Below are positions 41,647 through 49,512 of a stretch of DNA of 64,000 nt, piece by piece. Both the position numbers and the translations under genes were made by a program. The notes below the pieces were generated by a model that saw only the letters and a program-made list of their open reading frames with translations, was not told the DNA's origin and searched no databases. Source of the stretch: CAZDAW01 sp964503685 (lineage in GTDB: Bacteria > Chloroflexota > Anaerolineae > Anaerolineales > Anaerolineaceae); contig CAZDAW010000002.1 of assembly GCA_964503685.1 (NCBI GenBank), forward strand, positions 1-64,000, read 5' to 3'. The stretch's first letter is position 1; every line of letters starts with the position of its first letter.

Positions 41647-42735
41647 TTAATTCACTACCATTTCCGCATTTGGGGAAAGATTTGGTGTTGAGGGTTTTCG
41701 ACGGAACTTGTACACATAGGCAAGTACTTCAGCCATAGCTAAATACAATTCAGGCGGAATTTCCTGATCGATTTCCACAGTTCTATAAATGGATCGCGCG
41801 AGGGGAATATTTTGAACAACGGGAATGTTGTTCTTTTTGGCGATCTCAACAATTCGTTCGGCTGTCATGTGGGCGCCCTTCGCAAGAAGAACTGGCGCTT
41901 TCATCACCTTCGGATCGTATTGAATGGCGTTTGCAAGATGGGTCGGGTTTGTGATGATGACATCTGCTTTAGGGACTTTTGCCATCATCCTCATCCGGGC
42001 GAATCGACGTTGTTGTGCACGGATGCGACCACGAATGAAAGGATCACCTTCGGATTGTTTGAATTCCTCTTTCACCTCTTCCTTTGTCATGCGTAATGAC
42101 TTCATAAATTGCCAGCGGTTATACAGGTAATCAACTATTGCCAGAGCAAGATACGCAAGCCCGACCCGAAATGCTAACGTAATGGCGATTCCAATCCATT
42201 GACTCAACCCTGATGACAAATCCATCTGCGCCAGTTCAAGGAGCCCGGCAATCTGCGACTGCAAATAGGAATATGCAATGCCGCCAACCAATAACAATTT
42301 CAATAACGCCTTGATTAATTCGGTAACGCCATGTAGCGAAAATATTCTCTTTATTCCATTCAGGGGATTCAACCGGTTAAATTTAAAACCAATGGATTTT
42401 GTTGAGAACAATAATCCAGTTTGAATAACAGTTACAATGATGCCAATGGCCATGATTCCAATGATTATTGTGCCTAAACCGGGCAACAACTGGATTAGAT
42501 CTGAAAAAAGTAAATTTCTCAACCAGGCTGAAGTAAATTCTTTTGGAAATGAAGTCAGGGATATCTTCAGGATACTACTTAGATCCTGAATTATTCGTTG
42601 TCCAGAACTCTGTAATAGCCAGATACCTCCGATCAATACAGCGGCTGTATTGAGTTCGTGGCTGCGTGCGACCTGACCTTCTTCGCGTGCCTTGGCACGC
42701 CTACGCCCGGTTGGGGGTTCTGTTTTTTCTGACAT
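41647..42735 (-). CDS. flhB: Flagellar export specificity switch FlhB
   Basis: 362 aa with four membrane helices (about 30-210), opening EKTEPPTGRRRAKAREEGQV, and the cytoplasmic domain with the autocleavage motif NPTH at residues 263-266 (ADVIITNPTHLANAIQYD) and KNNIPVVQNIPLARSIYRTV. FlhB cleavage together with FliK switches export from hook to filament subunits. Six bases downstream of fliR. Confidence 0.96.
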   Translation of the reverse strand: MSEKTEPPTGRRRAKAREEGQVARSHELNTAAVLIGGIWLLQSSGQRIIQDLSSILKISLTSFPKEFTSAWLRNLLFSDLIQLLPGLGTIIIGIMAIGIIVTVIQTGLLFSTKSIGFKFNRLNPLNGIKRIFSLHGVTELIKALLKLLLVGGIAYSYLQSQIAGLLELAQMDLSSGLSQWIGIAITLAFRVGLAYLALAIVDYLYNRWQFMKSLRMTKEEVKEEFKQSEGDPFIRGRIRAQQRRFARMRMMAKVPKADVIITNPTHLANAIQYDPKVMKAPVLLAKGAHMTAERIVEIAKKNNIPVVQNIPLARSIYRTVEIDQEIPPELYLAMAEVLAYVYKFRRKPSTPNLSPNAEMVVN

Positions 42736-42741
42736 ATATTT

Positions 42742-43503
42742 CTAAACTCCCAATAGCTGTAACATACGCGGCCCAAGGTCATAATAAAGCTGACGAACCG
42801 TAGGGATCATTATGGTAAGGGACAGCGCCAGGGCAACAAGTCCGATGGCAATTTTAACGGGCAAACCCAGGAAAAAAACCTGAACCTGGGGAGATACCCT
42901 TGCCAGTAATCCCAATGCCAGATCGGTCAGAAGCAGGGCGCCAAATATTGGCATGGCCAACTGCACACCGGTGACAATCATTTGAACGGTTATTTTCAGG
43001 AGGCGTTCAACAGAAAAATCAGGCAAAGGATTATTCAGGGGTAAAACATTAAATGTTCCCTGGATAGCCTGGATAACCGAATGGTGACCATTGATCAATA
43101 GAAAAATCAACAGCGTTGTCATGATAAAAAGTTGATCTAATGCCGAACCAGCTTCTCCTACAGCAGGGTTAAAAACTTTTGCTGATCCAAAACCGCTGCT
43201 GATACTAAATAATTCGCCTGTCATTTGGAATACCGAGAAAGTTAAGTTGGCAGCATAACCAGCCAAAACTCCAATTATCAATTCGCGAAGGACAGCAATT
43301 ACGTATGCAAAAACAGGAATAGCCACCGCATCCACGCTCAATGGCTGCCAAGGAATCATAATTATTGCCAGAATGATGCCCAGGCCAATTTTTACCCGAT
43401 CTGGTATTAATTGTCCGCCCAAGACAGGTATCTGGATGATGATAGCCAGGATCCGGGTAATGGCCAGAATAAATAATTGAGCTTGCGCAACAGAGACCAA
43501 CAT
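42742..43503 (-). CDS. fliR: Flagellar export gate protein FliR
   Basis: 253 aa, six membrane helices, with the typical AYVIAVLRELIIGVLAGYAA and SISSGFGSAKVFNPAVGEAG. FliR forms the export gate with FliP and FliQ. Here it is separated from fliP-fliQ by the HDOD and CheY-like genes and a 177-base gap (43504-43680), an unusual break of the fliPQR order. Confidence 0.94.
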   Translation of the reverse strand: MLVSVAQAQLFILAITRILAIIIQIPVLGGQLIPDRVKIGLGIILAIIMIPWQPLSVDAVAIPVFAYVIAVLRELIIGVLAGYAANLTFSVFQMTGELFSISSGFGSAKVFNPAVGEAGSALDQLFIMTTLLIFLLINGHHSVIQAIQGTFNVLPLNNPLPDFSVERLLKITVQMIVTGVQLAMPIFGALLLTDLALGLLARVSPQVQVFFLGLPVKIAIGLVALALSLTIMIPTVRQLYYDLGPRMLQLLGV

Positions 43504-43680
43504 AATCGATAGGTATCCTAATATAATCTATACCCACAGAATACCTTTGGACGCTCTTATTGTCAGTAAAGCACAGATGAAGCGCAACTAAAGATGACGT
43601 AAAAAATTATTTATAAACTAAAGAACAAAGCAAGTTCGTCCGATAATATCCCCCGTTTGTTAACAAAATAGTTGATGAAG

Positions 43681-44064
43681 TCAATCCCCTCTTTTTAGCA
43701 GGGATTTTACCCGTTTAACTAAAACATTAACATCATAAGGTTTTAAAATAAAATCCCATACACCAGCATCTTTTGCTTTGAGAATAACTTCCTGAAAGGC
43801 TAACGCCGATGTAATTATGACAATCGTGTTTTTTAATAGCTTGGCGCTTTTAAGCTGGTTGAGTAATTCCAGTCCATTCAACTCTGGAACCAGAATATCC
43901 ATTATCATAATAGAAGGTTGATGTTTTTTAAACAAACGAAGTGCGTCATTTCCATTACTAGCTGTGATCACCTCGCAATCCAGACGTTGAAGAGCAAGCC
44001 TGGCGAGATCACGTTGAGCCGGGTCGGCCTCAACAACAAGAATAACTGTTTTGGATTTTTCCAT
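43681..44064 (-). CDS. CheY-like single-domain response regulator
   Basis: 127 aa receiver domain. Phospho-acceptor Asp56 (SIMIMDILVPELNGLELLNQ), Thr/Ser in VIITSA, and Lys in FILKPYDVNVL. The acidic pocket is E12/D14. It has no output domain. Between the HDOD gene and fliR inside the flagellar operon it could act at the switch complex like CheY, but no CheA, CheW or MCP gene is in the window, so the kinase is unknown. Confidence 0.88.
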   Translation of the reverse strand: MEKSKTVILVVEADPAQRDLARLALQRLDCEVITASNGNDALRLFKKHQPSIMIMDILVPELNGLELLNQLKSAKLLKNTIVIITSALAFQEVILKAKDAGVWDFILKPYDVNVLVKRVKSLLKRGD

Positions 44065-44072
44065 AAAGAAAA

Positions 44073-44927
44073 TTATAGCGTATTGGATTGTCCAAATTTT
44101 AAAGATTCATTGAATTCTGTTTGCAGATGGGCAATTTTCTCATCACTGAGTTTTAAAATTCGGGGCGCTTCTGGATGGATAATCCTTTTATCCAGGTCGA
44201 TCACGTCATTCATAATTGATGGTGTAAAGCTATTAGCAATGTTGACAAGAGCTGCAAATTCTTGTTTTGTTCTTGCTAAGGAAGGCGCGTGATGGTAGCG
44301 AATGGCATCTGCCAGATGGGCCGGGAATTGCCATTTATCAGCCATTAAACCCCCCACCCCGGCATGATCAATGCCAAACAATTGTTCTTCAACTTGCCAT
44401 AATTGAAGATTACGACGCTTCATATTGTCAATCAATTTGTTGTAATCGGTATTTACATATTGATCCAGTAATAACTTCCCCATATCATGGAGTAAACCGG
44501 CTACGTAGGCTTCTTCCGGTTCAGAATAGTGGATGGCTTTAGCTAACCAGCCGGCCGCAGTTGCGGCAGCTATGGAGTGTTCCCATAATTTACCTGCGCC
44601 AATGTGATACCCATTTAACCGCGAGTTGAGCGGGCCGGCAGCTCCAGCGCCGAGGATGATAGTTCTAACACGCTTGAAGCCAAGGCGCATAACCGCGTCA
44701 TCAATAGAGGAGCAAGTGGAACCATATCCCATAGCAGCCGAGTTGGCGCATTGTAATAAAAGTGCAGCCAGCGCCTGATCTAAACCTATCAAGTCGGAGA
44801 TGACGCCAGCAGACGCCAATGGGTCTTCCAGGGCGCGAAGCACCCGGCTAATATTGGTCGGCATTGGTCGCAATTGCTGCACCGAATTTAAGATTAATGT
44901 GAGCCTGGCTGAAGCAGTGGTAGTCAT
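44073..44927 (-). CDS. HDOD-domain protein
   Basis: 284 aa, chosen start ATG at 44927 with a weak AGG site; a longer frame runs back over fliQ. The HDOD domain (about 15-215) has LRPMPTNISRVLRALEDPLA, LLQCANSAAMGYGSTCSSID-DAVMRLGFKRVRTII, WEHSIAAATAAGWLA and AGLLHDMGKLLLDQ, keeping the HDxGK metal-site remnant. HDOD proteins act as non-catalytic signalling scaffolds, some in motility control. Nine bases before cheY: the two are probably a pair. Confidence 0.85.
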   Translation of the reverse strand: MTTTASARLTLILNSVQQLRPMPTNISRVLRALEDPLASAGVISDLIGLDQALAALLLQCANSAAMGYGSTCSSIDDAVMRLGFKRVRTIILGAGAAGPLNSRLNGYHIGAGKLWEHSIAAATAAGWLAKAIHYSEPEEAYVAGLLHDMGKLLLDQYVNTDYNKLIDNMKRRNLQLWQVEEQLFGIDHAGVGGLMADKWQFPAHLADAIRYHHAPSLARTKQEFAALVNIANSFTPSIMNDVIDLDKRIIHPEAPRILKLSDEKIAHLQTEFNESLKFGQSNTL

Positions 44928-44959
44928 GACCTGGTATTCTACGAGAAGAACAAGAACGC

Positions 44960-45229
44960 TCAGTGAATAATATTGGGCAGGTTGTTGAACAAATTTACAG
45001 TGAAAGTTATTATTTGTTGCCCCATCCATGACCCTAATAATGCCAATATCAAAGCTATGACAATTATTTTAGGGACAAATGTGAGGGTTACTTCATTGAT
45101 TTGTGTTGCAGCCTGAAATAAACTAACCAGACTGCCGACCAAAAGGCTGGCCAACAGAATTGGTCCTGCGATAGTCAGGGCAACAATCAGCGCATTTTGG
45201 GCAAGGGATATGACATACGATTCGGTCAT
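44960..45229 (-). CDS. fliQ: Flagellar export gate protein FliQ
   Basis: 89 aa, two membrane helices, with ALIVALTIAGPILLASLLVG-SLVSLFQAATQINE and LTFVPKIIVIALILALLG. Typical length. Downstream of fliP. Confidence 0.95.
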   Translation of the reverse strand: MTESYVISLAQNALIVALTIAGPILLASLLVGSLVSLFQAATQINEVTLTFVPKIIVIALILALLGSWMGQQIITFTVNLFNNLPNIIH

Positions 45230-45262
45230 ATTTATCTCAGAAAATTAATTATAGCCTTAACT

Positions 45263-46024
45263 TTAGTAAAAACTTAAAGTGAGTGAACGAGTAATTAAAT
45301 ACCAGCCGTCCACCATGATGAATAATAAAATTTTAAACGGCATTGATATCAAAGAGGGTGGTAGCATCATCATACCCATCGAGAGCAGAATACTCGCCAC
45401 TACCATATCAATAATCAGGAACGGTATGTAAATCACGAATCCCATGATGAAAGCGGTTCTCAATTCGCTGATTACAAATGCGGGCATTAAGACAATATTC
45501 GGGATGTCAGCGAGCGTTTCCGGTTGTTCTTCGCCGCTGATTTCCATGAATAATTGGATATCTTTTTCGCGGGTTTGTTTGAACATGAAATTACGAATAG
45601 GTTCGATCGATCTGGTAATTGCAGTGGATTGATCGATTTCTTCCTTCAAGTATGGTTGTAAAGCCTGTTCGTTAATTTCGGTGTAAACCGGCGCCATGAT
45701 AAAAAAGCTCAATAATAATGCCAGACCAGTGATGACCTGGTTGGGGGGAATTGTTGCGGTGCCAATTGCATTCTTGAGCAGTGATAGTACAATCACAATA
45801 CGTGTAAATGATGTCGCCAGTATTATTATTGAAGGCGCCAGTGATAATACAGTTAACAAAATTAATAGTTGTACGCCGCTGCTAACCTGTTGAGGTTGGT
45901 TCGCGGAATCCACTGTTAAAGTAACTCCGGGAGCAGTAAATTCTGGCGTCGTTGCGCAGGAGGACAAAAAGACACTGGCAACGATGCCGACTAAAATAAT
46001 TGTAAGAAAGCGTTTCCGAGACAT
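45263..46024 (-). CDS. fliP: Flagellar export gate protein FliP with lipobox-like signal
   Basis: 253 aa; ATG at 46024 is chosen because GGAGAG lies seven bases upstream. FliP starts the export gate. The core is typical: LAPSIIILATSFTRIVIVLS, LKNAIGTATIPPNQVITGLA, IPNIVLMPAFVISELRTAFI, GFVIYIPFLIIDMVVASILL, SMGMMMLPPSLISMPFKILL. The N-terminal signal reads MSRKRFLTIILVGIVASVFL then SSCATTPEF: Leu-Ser-Ser-Cys fits a signal peptidase II lipobox, so the protein may be lipid-modified. Usual FliP signals lack Cys. Confidence 0.93.
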   Translation of the reverse strand: MSRKRFLTIILVGIVASVFLSSCATTPEFTAPGVTLTVDSANQPQQVSSGVQLLILLTVLSLAPSIIILATSFTRIVIVLSLLKNAIGTATIPPNQVITGLALLLSFFIMAPVYTEINEQALQPYLKEEIDQSTAITRSIEPIRNFMFKQTREKDIQLFMEISGEEQPETLADIPNIVLMPAFVISELRTAFIMGFVIYIPFLIIDMVVASILLSMGMMMLPPSLISMPFKILLFIMVDGWYLITRSLTLSFY

Positions 46025-46064
46025 AAAGCGGCTCTCCAGTATTGAATTGATGAGCGGCATTGAT

Positions 46065-46580
46065 TTAATTTTTGTCGGAGGTTTCCACTCGATTCAATGT
46101 ATCATTGAGTATCTTGGGAAAGGATTGAGTGGACTTCTGTTCTTCCGAAACAGGTTCAAGCTCCGTCAGATAAGATATGGATTGATCTGTGGCGCCGATC
46201 ATAACATTGCGGTCGCCAACTTTGACCAGGTAAACTGTCTGCCGCGGAGTTAACCTTAATGTTTCCAGAACGGTCATTTGTTTGGATGGGCCAGAAAATT
46301 GAGGGCCTTTCCAGCGGCGAAGCAAATAGAATCCGACGAGCATTAATACAATGACTAATCCCAGCTTCAGAAATACACTGAGAAACAATGCGGTTGTCGA
46401 GCCTGGATCACCGGGATTAAGTGGAATCTCTGCCGGCGTTGAGACAGGTGTGGAAAGCGCGTCAACGATGAGAAAAAAAATGCCTCCAGCCAGGCCAAGA
46501 GTAATCAATCCCCATAACCATTTGGGAAGCGTCTTCAATTTCTTGAGCCACTTCTGCAGGTTCTCAGGTGAGATAGACAT
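46065..46580 (-). CDS. fliO: Flagellar assembly protein FliO
   Basis: 171 aa. One N-terminal helix (about 22-42) and a second (about 68-88, LKLGLVIVLMLVGFYLLRRW), then the cytosolic FliO domain with VLETLRLTPRQTVYLVKVGD and RNVMIGATDQSISYLTEL. FliO helps FliP assemble. The start shares one base with the fliN stop. Confidence 0.85.
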   Translation of the reverse strand: MSISPENLQKWLKKLKTLPKWLWGLITLGLAGGIFFLIVDALSTPVSTPAEIPLNPGDPGSTTALFLSVFLKLGLVIVLMLVGFYLLRRWKGPQFSGPSKQMTVLETLRLTPRQTVYLVKVGDRNVMIGATDQSISYLTELEPVSEEQKSTQSFPKILNDTLNRVETSDKN

Positions 46581-46816
46581 TAATTATCTCCGCCGTCAAA
46601 TTTGGGCGCGATGAGTTCTGTAATTCGGACGCCAAATTTATCATCCACCACGACCACTTCACCGCGCGCTAAAAGGTGATCATTGATATAAATATCAACA
46701 ACATCTCCGGCCAGCCGATCGAGTTCGACGACCGATCCATTTTGTAAATCGAGGACTTGTTTAACTGTAAGCCGGGTTCGTCCTAACTCTACAGCCACCT
46801 GTATAGTCACATCCAT
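46580..46816 (-). CDS. fliN: FliN SpoA core, separated by an in-frame TGA from its N-terminal part
   Basis: The 78-aa frame contains the complete C-ring core of FliN: MDVTIQVAVELGRTRLTVKQ, NGSVVELDRLAGDVVDIYIN and ARGEVVVVDDKFGVRITELI. Upstream, the same frame continues after one TGA (46817-46819) through a 59-codon N-terminal region that starts at a good ATG (46996). Counted through, the gene has 138 residues, the normal FliN length (137 in E. coli). The core could still be made by reinitiation at the ATG directly after the TGA. Whether the TGA is real is not known. Confidence 0.85.
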   Translation of the reverse strand: MDVTIQVAVELGRTRLTVKQVLDLQNGSVVELDRLAGDVVDIYINDHLLARGEVVVVDDKFGVRITELIAPKFDGGDN

Positions 46817-46996
46817 TCACATATCAATGTTCGCAGAATCTGGCCCAATATTACTTGCCTGCGGTATTGAGTAATTGGAAACGATGGGTTCGGTGGAGGT
46901 TTCCACTTCTACCGTGTTACGTACAGGAGGTCTTTCTTCGACCGGAGAAGGTTCCTGAACTTGATCAGAATTTGTTTGTGGGACTGCATCAGTCAT
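46817..46996 (-). CDS. fliN: N-terminal part of FliN, ending at an in-frame TGA
   Basis: 59 codons from an ATG with AAGGTGA eight bases upstream; acidic, Pro/Glu/Ser-rich (EPSPVEERPPVRNTVEVETS), like the disordered FliN N-terminus, ending ANIDM-stop-MDV. E. coli FliN reads DIDLIMDIPVKL at this place, so the stop occupies a conserved hydrophobic position. It starts 18 bases after the end of the full fliM frame. Confidence 0.75.
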   Translation of the reverse strand: MTDAVPQTNSDQVQEPSPVEERPPVRNTVEVETSTEPIVSNYSIPQASNIGPDSANIDM

Positions 46997-47014
46997 AATA
47001 ATTTCACCTTGGCT

Positions 47015-47173
47015 CTAAATCAAAAATTCATCTTCTGGTTTTACTACAGAAGTGATTTGAGCTGCAACTTTTTTCCCAACCCTGCCCACTTTGGCAAAAA
47101 AGCGCACTTTATCAGAAACCCTTACGGGTAAGTCTTGTTAAATTGAAGTGTCAAGTGACAGTACGTCACCGAC
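47015..47173 (-). pseudogene. fliM: In-frame remainder of the FliM SpoA domain beyond two TAA codons
   Basis: Directly after the first TAA (47174-47176) the fliM frame reads VGDVLSLDTSI, a second TAA (47138-47140), then QDLPVRVSDKVRFFAKVGRV-GKKVAAQITSV and further to TAG (47015-47017). This is the normal C-terminus of FliM (family pattern xVGDVIxLD...PVxVxV...KxxFxGxPGxxGxKxAVxI). With it the gene would have 345 codons, a standard FliM length. No frameshift is present. Confidence 0.85.
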
Positions 47174-48052
47174 TTACAGACTGGTAATTTCATTTACACT
47201 GAAATCCACGACCCCCAAATAGATGCGAATCGGTAATTTTACCTGCTGCAAATTATCCATGGCGGTCTGACGTGCTATGAGATCAATCTGTTTTTCTTTT
47301 CGTCCGGTAATCCAAACGTGGGGGTTGAGAACATTGGCAACCGGTTTTAGCAGGTTGAATGGAATGTAGATGTTCATCGTTCCTGCAATCCCCAGAACGG
47401 TCATCTCAAAAGTGATTAACATCACTCGCTCGTTTCCCATCATCATCTGAACCCAATGCTGATTTACAGTGCTGTCTTCCAAGCCCGGTTCTATAGACAC
47501 TACCTTGCCCCACGCGGCTTTGAAATCGTTTAGCATGTGTTCAATCATTCCACGCAGTAACGACTGGTCGATTTCAGTTAAACCCCGTCCCTTTCCTTCC
47601 CGTTCGATTCTGCCGCCTAATCGTTGTTCCAGGATAACATAAGCCACATCGGGACTGATGGTCAGTACAATTTGGCCTGGTAGAGGCGCCAGCGTAATCA
47701 TGTGGAACAGGCTGTTCTGAGGTAAATCTTTTAAGAAATCGTGAAAACGGCCCTGTTCGGTATGGACAACCCGCGGACGAAGGTTTGTTCGCAAAAAGGT
47801 GGGCAGGGAAGTTGTCAATCGTTCAGCCAGGTCCTCATGGACCAATTCAACCGCCCGCATCTGTTCTTTTGAGAAACGATCTGGCGACCAGAAGTTATAT
47901 GCCTGTACCTTGCGCTCTCCAACTTTGGGTTTGGGACCGGGAACGGTTTGCTGACCCATGAGTTCGGCCAGGTTAACGCGGCCAGTGCCATCATGGTCTT
48001 CGACCTCGAGGGTACCTGATAGAAGAGCATCTATTTCGGATTGGGATAACAT
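47174..48052 (-). CDS. fliM: Flagellar motor switch protein FliM, cut before its SpoA domain by TAA
   Basis: FliM is the C-ring protein that receives CheY-P and binds FliG and FliN. The 292-aa frame has the N-terminal MLSQSEIDALLSGTLEVEDH (CheY-binding peptide), VQAYNFWSPDRFSKEQMRAV and the CheC-like middle domain (LAPLPGQIVLTISPDVAYVI, EQRLGGR, MFEMTVLGIAG-like strand). It stops at VVDFSVNEITSL, at the beginning of the C-terminal SpoA domain that makes the FliM-FliN heterodimer. The missing domain is encoded in frame directly after (separate entry). As annotated, the protein could not form the normal C-ring. Confidence 0.92.
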   Translation of the reverse strand: MLSQSEIDALLSGTLEVEDHDGTGRVNLAELMGQQTVPGPKPKVGERKVQAYNFWSPDRFSKEQMRAVELVHEDLAERLTTSLPTFLRTNLRPRVVHTEQGRFHDFLKDLPQNSLFHMITLAPLPGQIVLTISPDVAYVILEQRLGGRIEREGKGRGLTEIDQSLLRGMIEHMLNDFKAAWGKVVSIEPGLEDSTVNQHWVQMMMGNERVMLITFEMTVLGIAGTMNIYIPFNLLKPVANVLNPHVWITGRKEKQIDLIARQTAMDNLQQVKLPIRIYLGVVDFSVNEITSL

Positions 48053-48063
48053 AGCCTTTTGGT

Positions 48064-48717
48064 TTACTGGACAACAAATTCGGTAAAATAAACTGAGATG
48101 ATCTTATATTCGGGCAAACGGGCGCTGACATTCTGCAAAATTTCCAGGCGAAGCGCTTCTTTGCCTTCTGCTGTGTAAATCGATTCATAAGATTTTTGCG
48201 ATAACAGTGTAACAATCACATCATCGATAACGGGTTGTTTTGCGGCAATATGCTCGTCGAAGGTTTCCTTATAAGCGGTTTTTTCTTCCCCTTCCATGTT
48301 GTAATATTCAAGATCTGGCGGGGCAAATTCCAAAACAACCGTCGCCCGGACATATTTGCGTCCGGTTTGATCTGCCAGGTTGACAATTTTTGTACCGGTC
48401 TCAACCATAAAGCCTTCCCCCGGCTTGACTTCCACAAGCAAAGGTCCGCTGCTGGTCGCTTGAGCAACCGGTTCAGTGTGAACGACGGGCTGTGAAACAG
48501 GTTCAGCATTGTGCGCAACTTCAGCAGACGATGGCTGGGGATTTTCGGCCGTAGTTGATTGCCCGTCTGAATATGAATAAGTCAGATGAAACGGCTTGGG
48601 TAAATCATCTGGCGCGATCATGATATATGCCATGAACAGATTTAAGAACACCGTTAAAGCCAGAACGAGTCCAGCAACGACCATACCAACTGTTTTAAGA
48701 ATTTTCATAATTTTCAT
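48064..48717 (-). CDS. fliL: Flagellar basal-body associated protein FliL
   Basis: 217 aa: one membrane helix (about 8-30, VGMVVAGLVLALTVFLNLFM), a Pro/Ser/Glu-rich linker, then the FliL domain (about 95-217) with VNLADQTGRKYVRATVVLEF, DDVIVTLLSQKSYESIYTAE, EALRLEILQNVSARLPEYKI and the ending VYFTEFVVQ. FliL rings surround the stator. Start at ATG 48717 (AGGGG upstream); the longer frame begins at TTG. Confidence 0.9.
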   Translation of the reverse strand: MKIMKILKTVGMVVAGLVLALTVFLNLFMAYIMIAPDDLPKPFHLTYSYSDGQSTTAENPQPSSAEVAHNAEPVSQPVVHTEPVAQATSSGPLLVEVKPGEGFMVETGTKIVNLADQTGRKYVRATVVLEFAPPDLEYYNMEGEEKTAYKETFDEHIAAKQPVIDDVIVTLLSQKSYESIYTAEGKEALRLEILQNVSARLPEYKIISVYFTEFVVQ

Positions 48718-48732
48718 AGGAAACAAACCCCT

Positions 48733-49512
48733 TTATGGAGTCACCTGTCCGGTATTTGAAACAATAGGACTGATGCTTGTGTTTACGAAATCGGATTCGA
48801 CGGAATAAATAATAATAATTTCGGCGCGGCTATTTAGAGAACGGTGCTCATCGGTGTCATTTGGAAATATAGGTTCGTACTCACCGCGCCCACTTGCAGT
48901 CATTCGATCAGGCGCTATGCCTTTTGATTGCATGTATTCCACAATAGTCATTGCTCTGGCAACCGAGAGCTCCCAGTTAGAGCGGTATTGAGGATCTGCT
49001 GGCGGCGTATTATCGGTATGTCCTACCACGCGTATCTCATTATCAAGATTCTTGACCATATCGATAATTGTGTCCAACACTGGATAGGATTCTGTTTGTA
49101 ATTGAGCTGTACCAGGGACAAATACAATTTTTTCGGCGATTGATATCAATACACCTTCAATGTTGTTTTGAACGCTAACCGATCCGCCAAGGTTATTGGA
49201 AGATAATAAATCCGTAAGTTGGCCGGCTACTTCCACCGAGTCCAATGGCGCTTTAGGAATTCCTGGAATAACGATAGGAGCTGATTGTCCCTCGTTTTCG
49301 CCTGTTCCACCAGATGAATTGATATCCGGACTGACGACGCTTGCGGCGGCTCCTCCGCCGCCGAAGGCGACTTTAAAACTTTCAGCCAGTTGTTTATATT
49401 TTTCCACATCCACCTTGCTCATGGACCACAGTACGACAAACAGCACCATCAACAGAGTGATGAAATCTGCGTAACTGACCAACCAACGATCACCACCGCC
49501 ACCGTGACTCAT
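48733..49512 (-). CDS. motB: Flagellar stator protein MotB
   Basis: 259 aa. Cytosolic start, one membrane helix with the ion-binding Asp16 (WLVSYADFITLLMVLFVVLW), a plug/linker, and the OmpA-like peptidoglycan-binding domain (about 115-245) with IRVVGHTDNTPPADPQYRSN, WELSVARAMTIVEYMQSKGI and RSLNSRAEIIII. Overlaps motA by four bases. Coupling ion not determinable by eye. Confidence 0.95.
   Translation of the reverse strand: MSHGGGGDRWLVSYADFITLLMVLFVVLWSMSKVDVEKYKQLAESFKVAFGGGGAAASVVSPDINSSGGTGENEGQSAPIVIPGIPKAPLDSVEVAGQLTDLLSSNNLGGSVSVQNNIEGVLISIAEKIVFVPGTAQLQTESYPVLDTIIDMVKNLDNEIRVVGHTDNTPPADPQYRSNWELSVARAMTIVEYMQSKGIAPDRMTASGRGEYEPIFPNDTDEHRSLNSRAEIIIIYSVESDFVNTSISPIVSNTGQVTP

Noticed and set aside
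43619..43646. Sigma-28-like TAAAGAAC / TCCGATAA on the + strand
   Set aside because: Spacer is 12, not 11, and it points antisense into the cheY-HDOD genes. Probably chance, although an antisense RNA cannot be ruled out.
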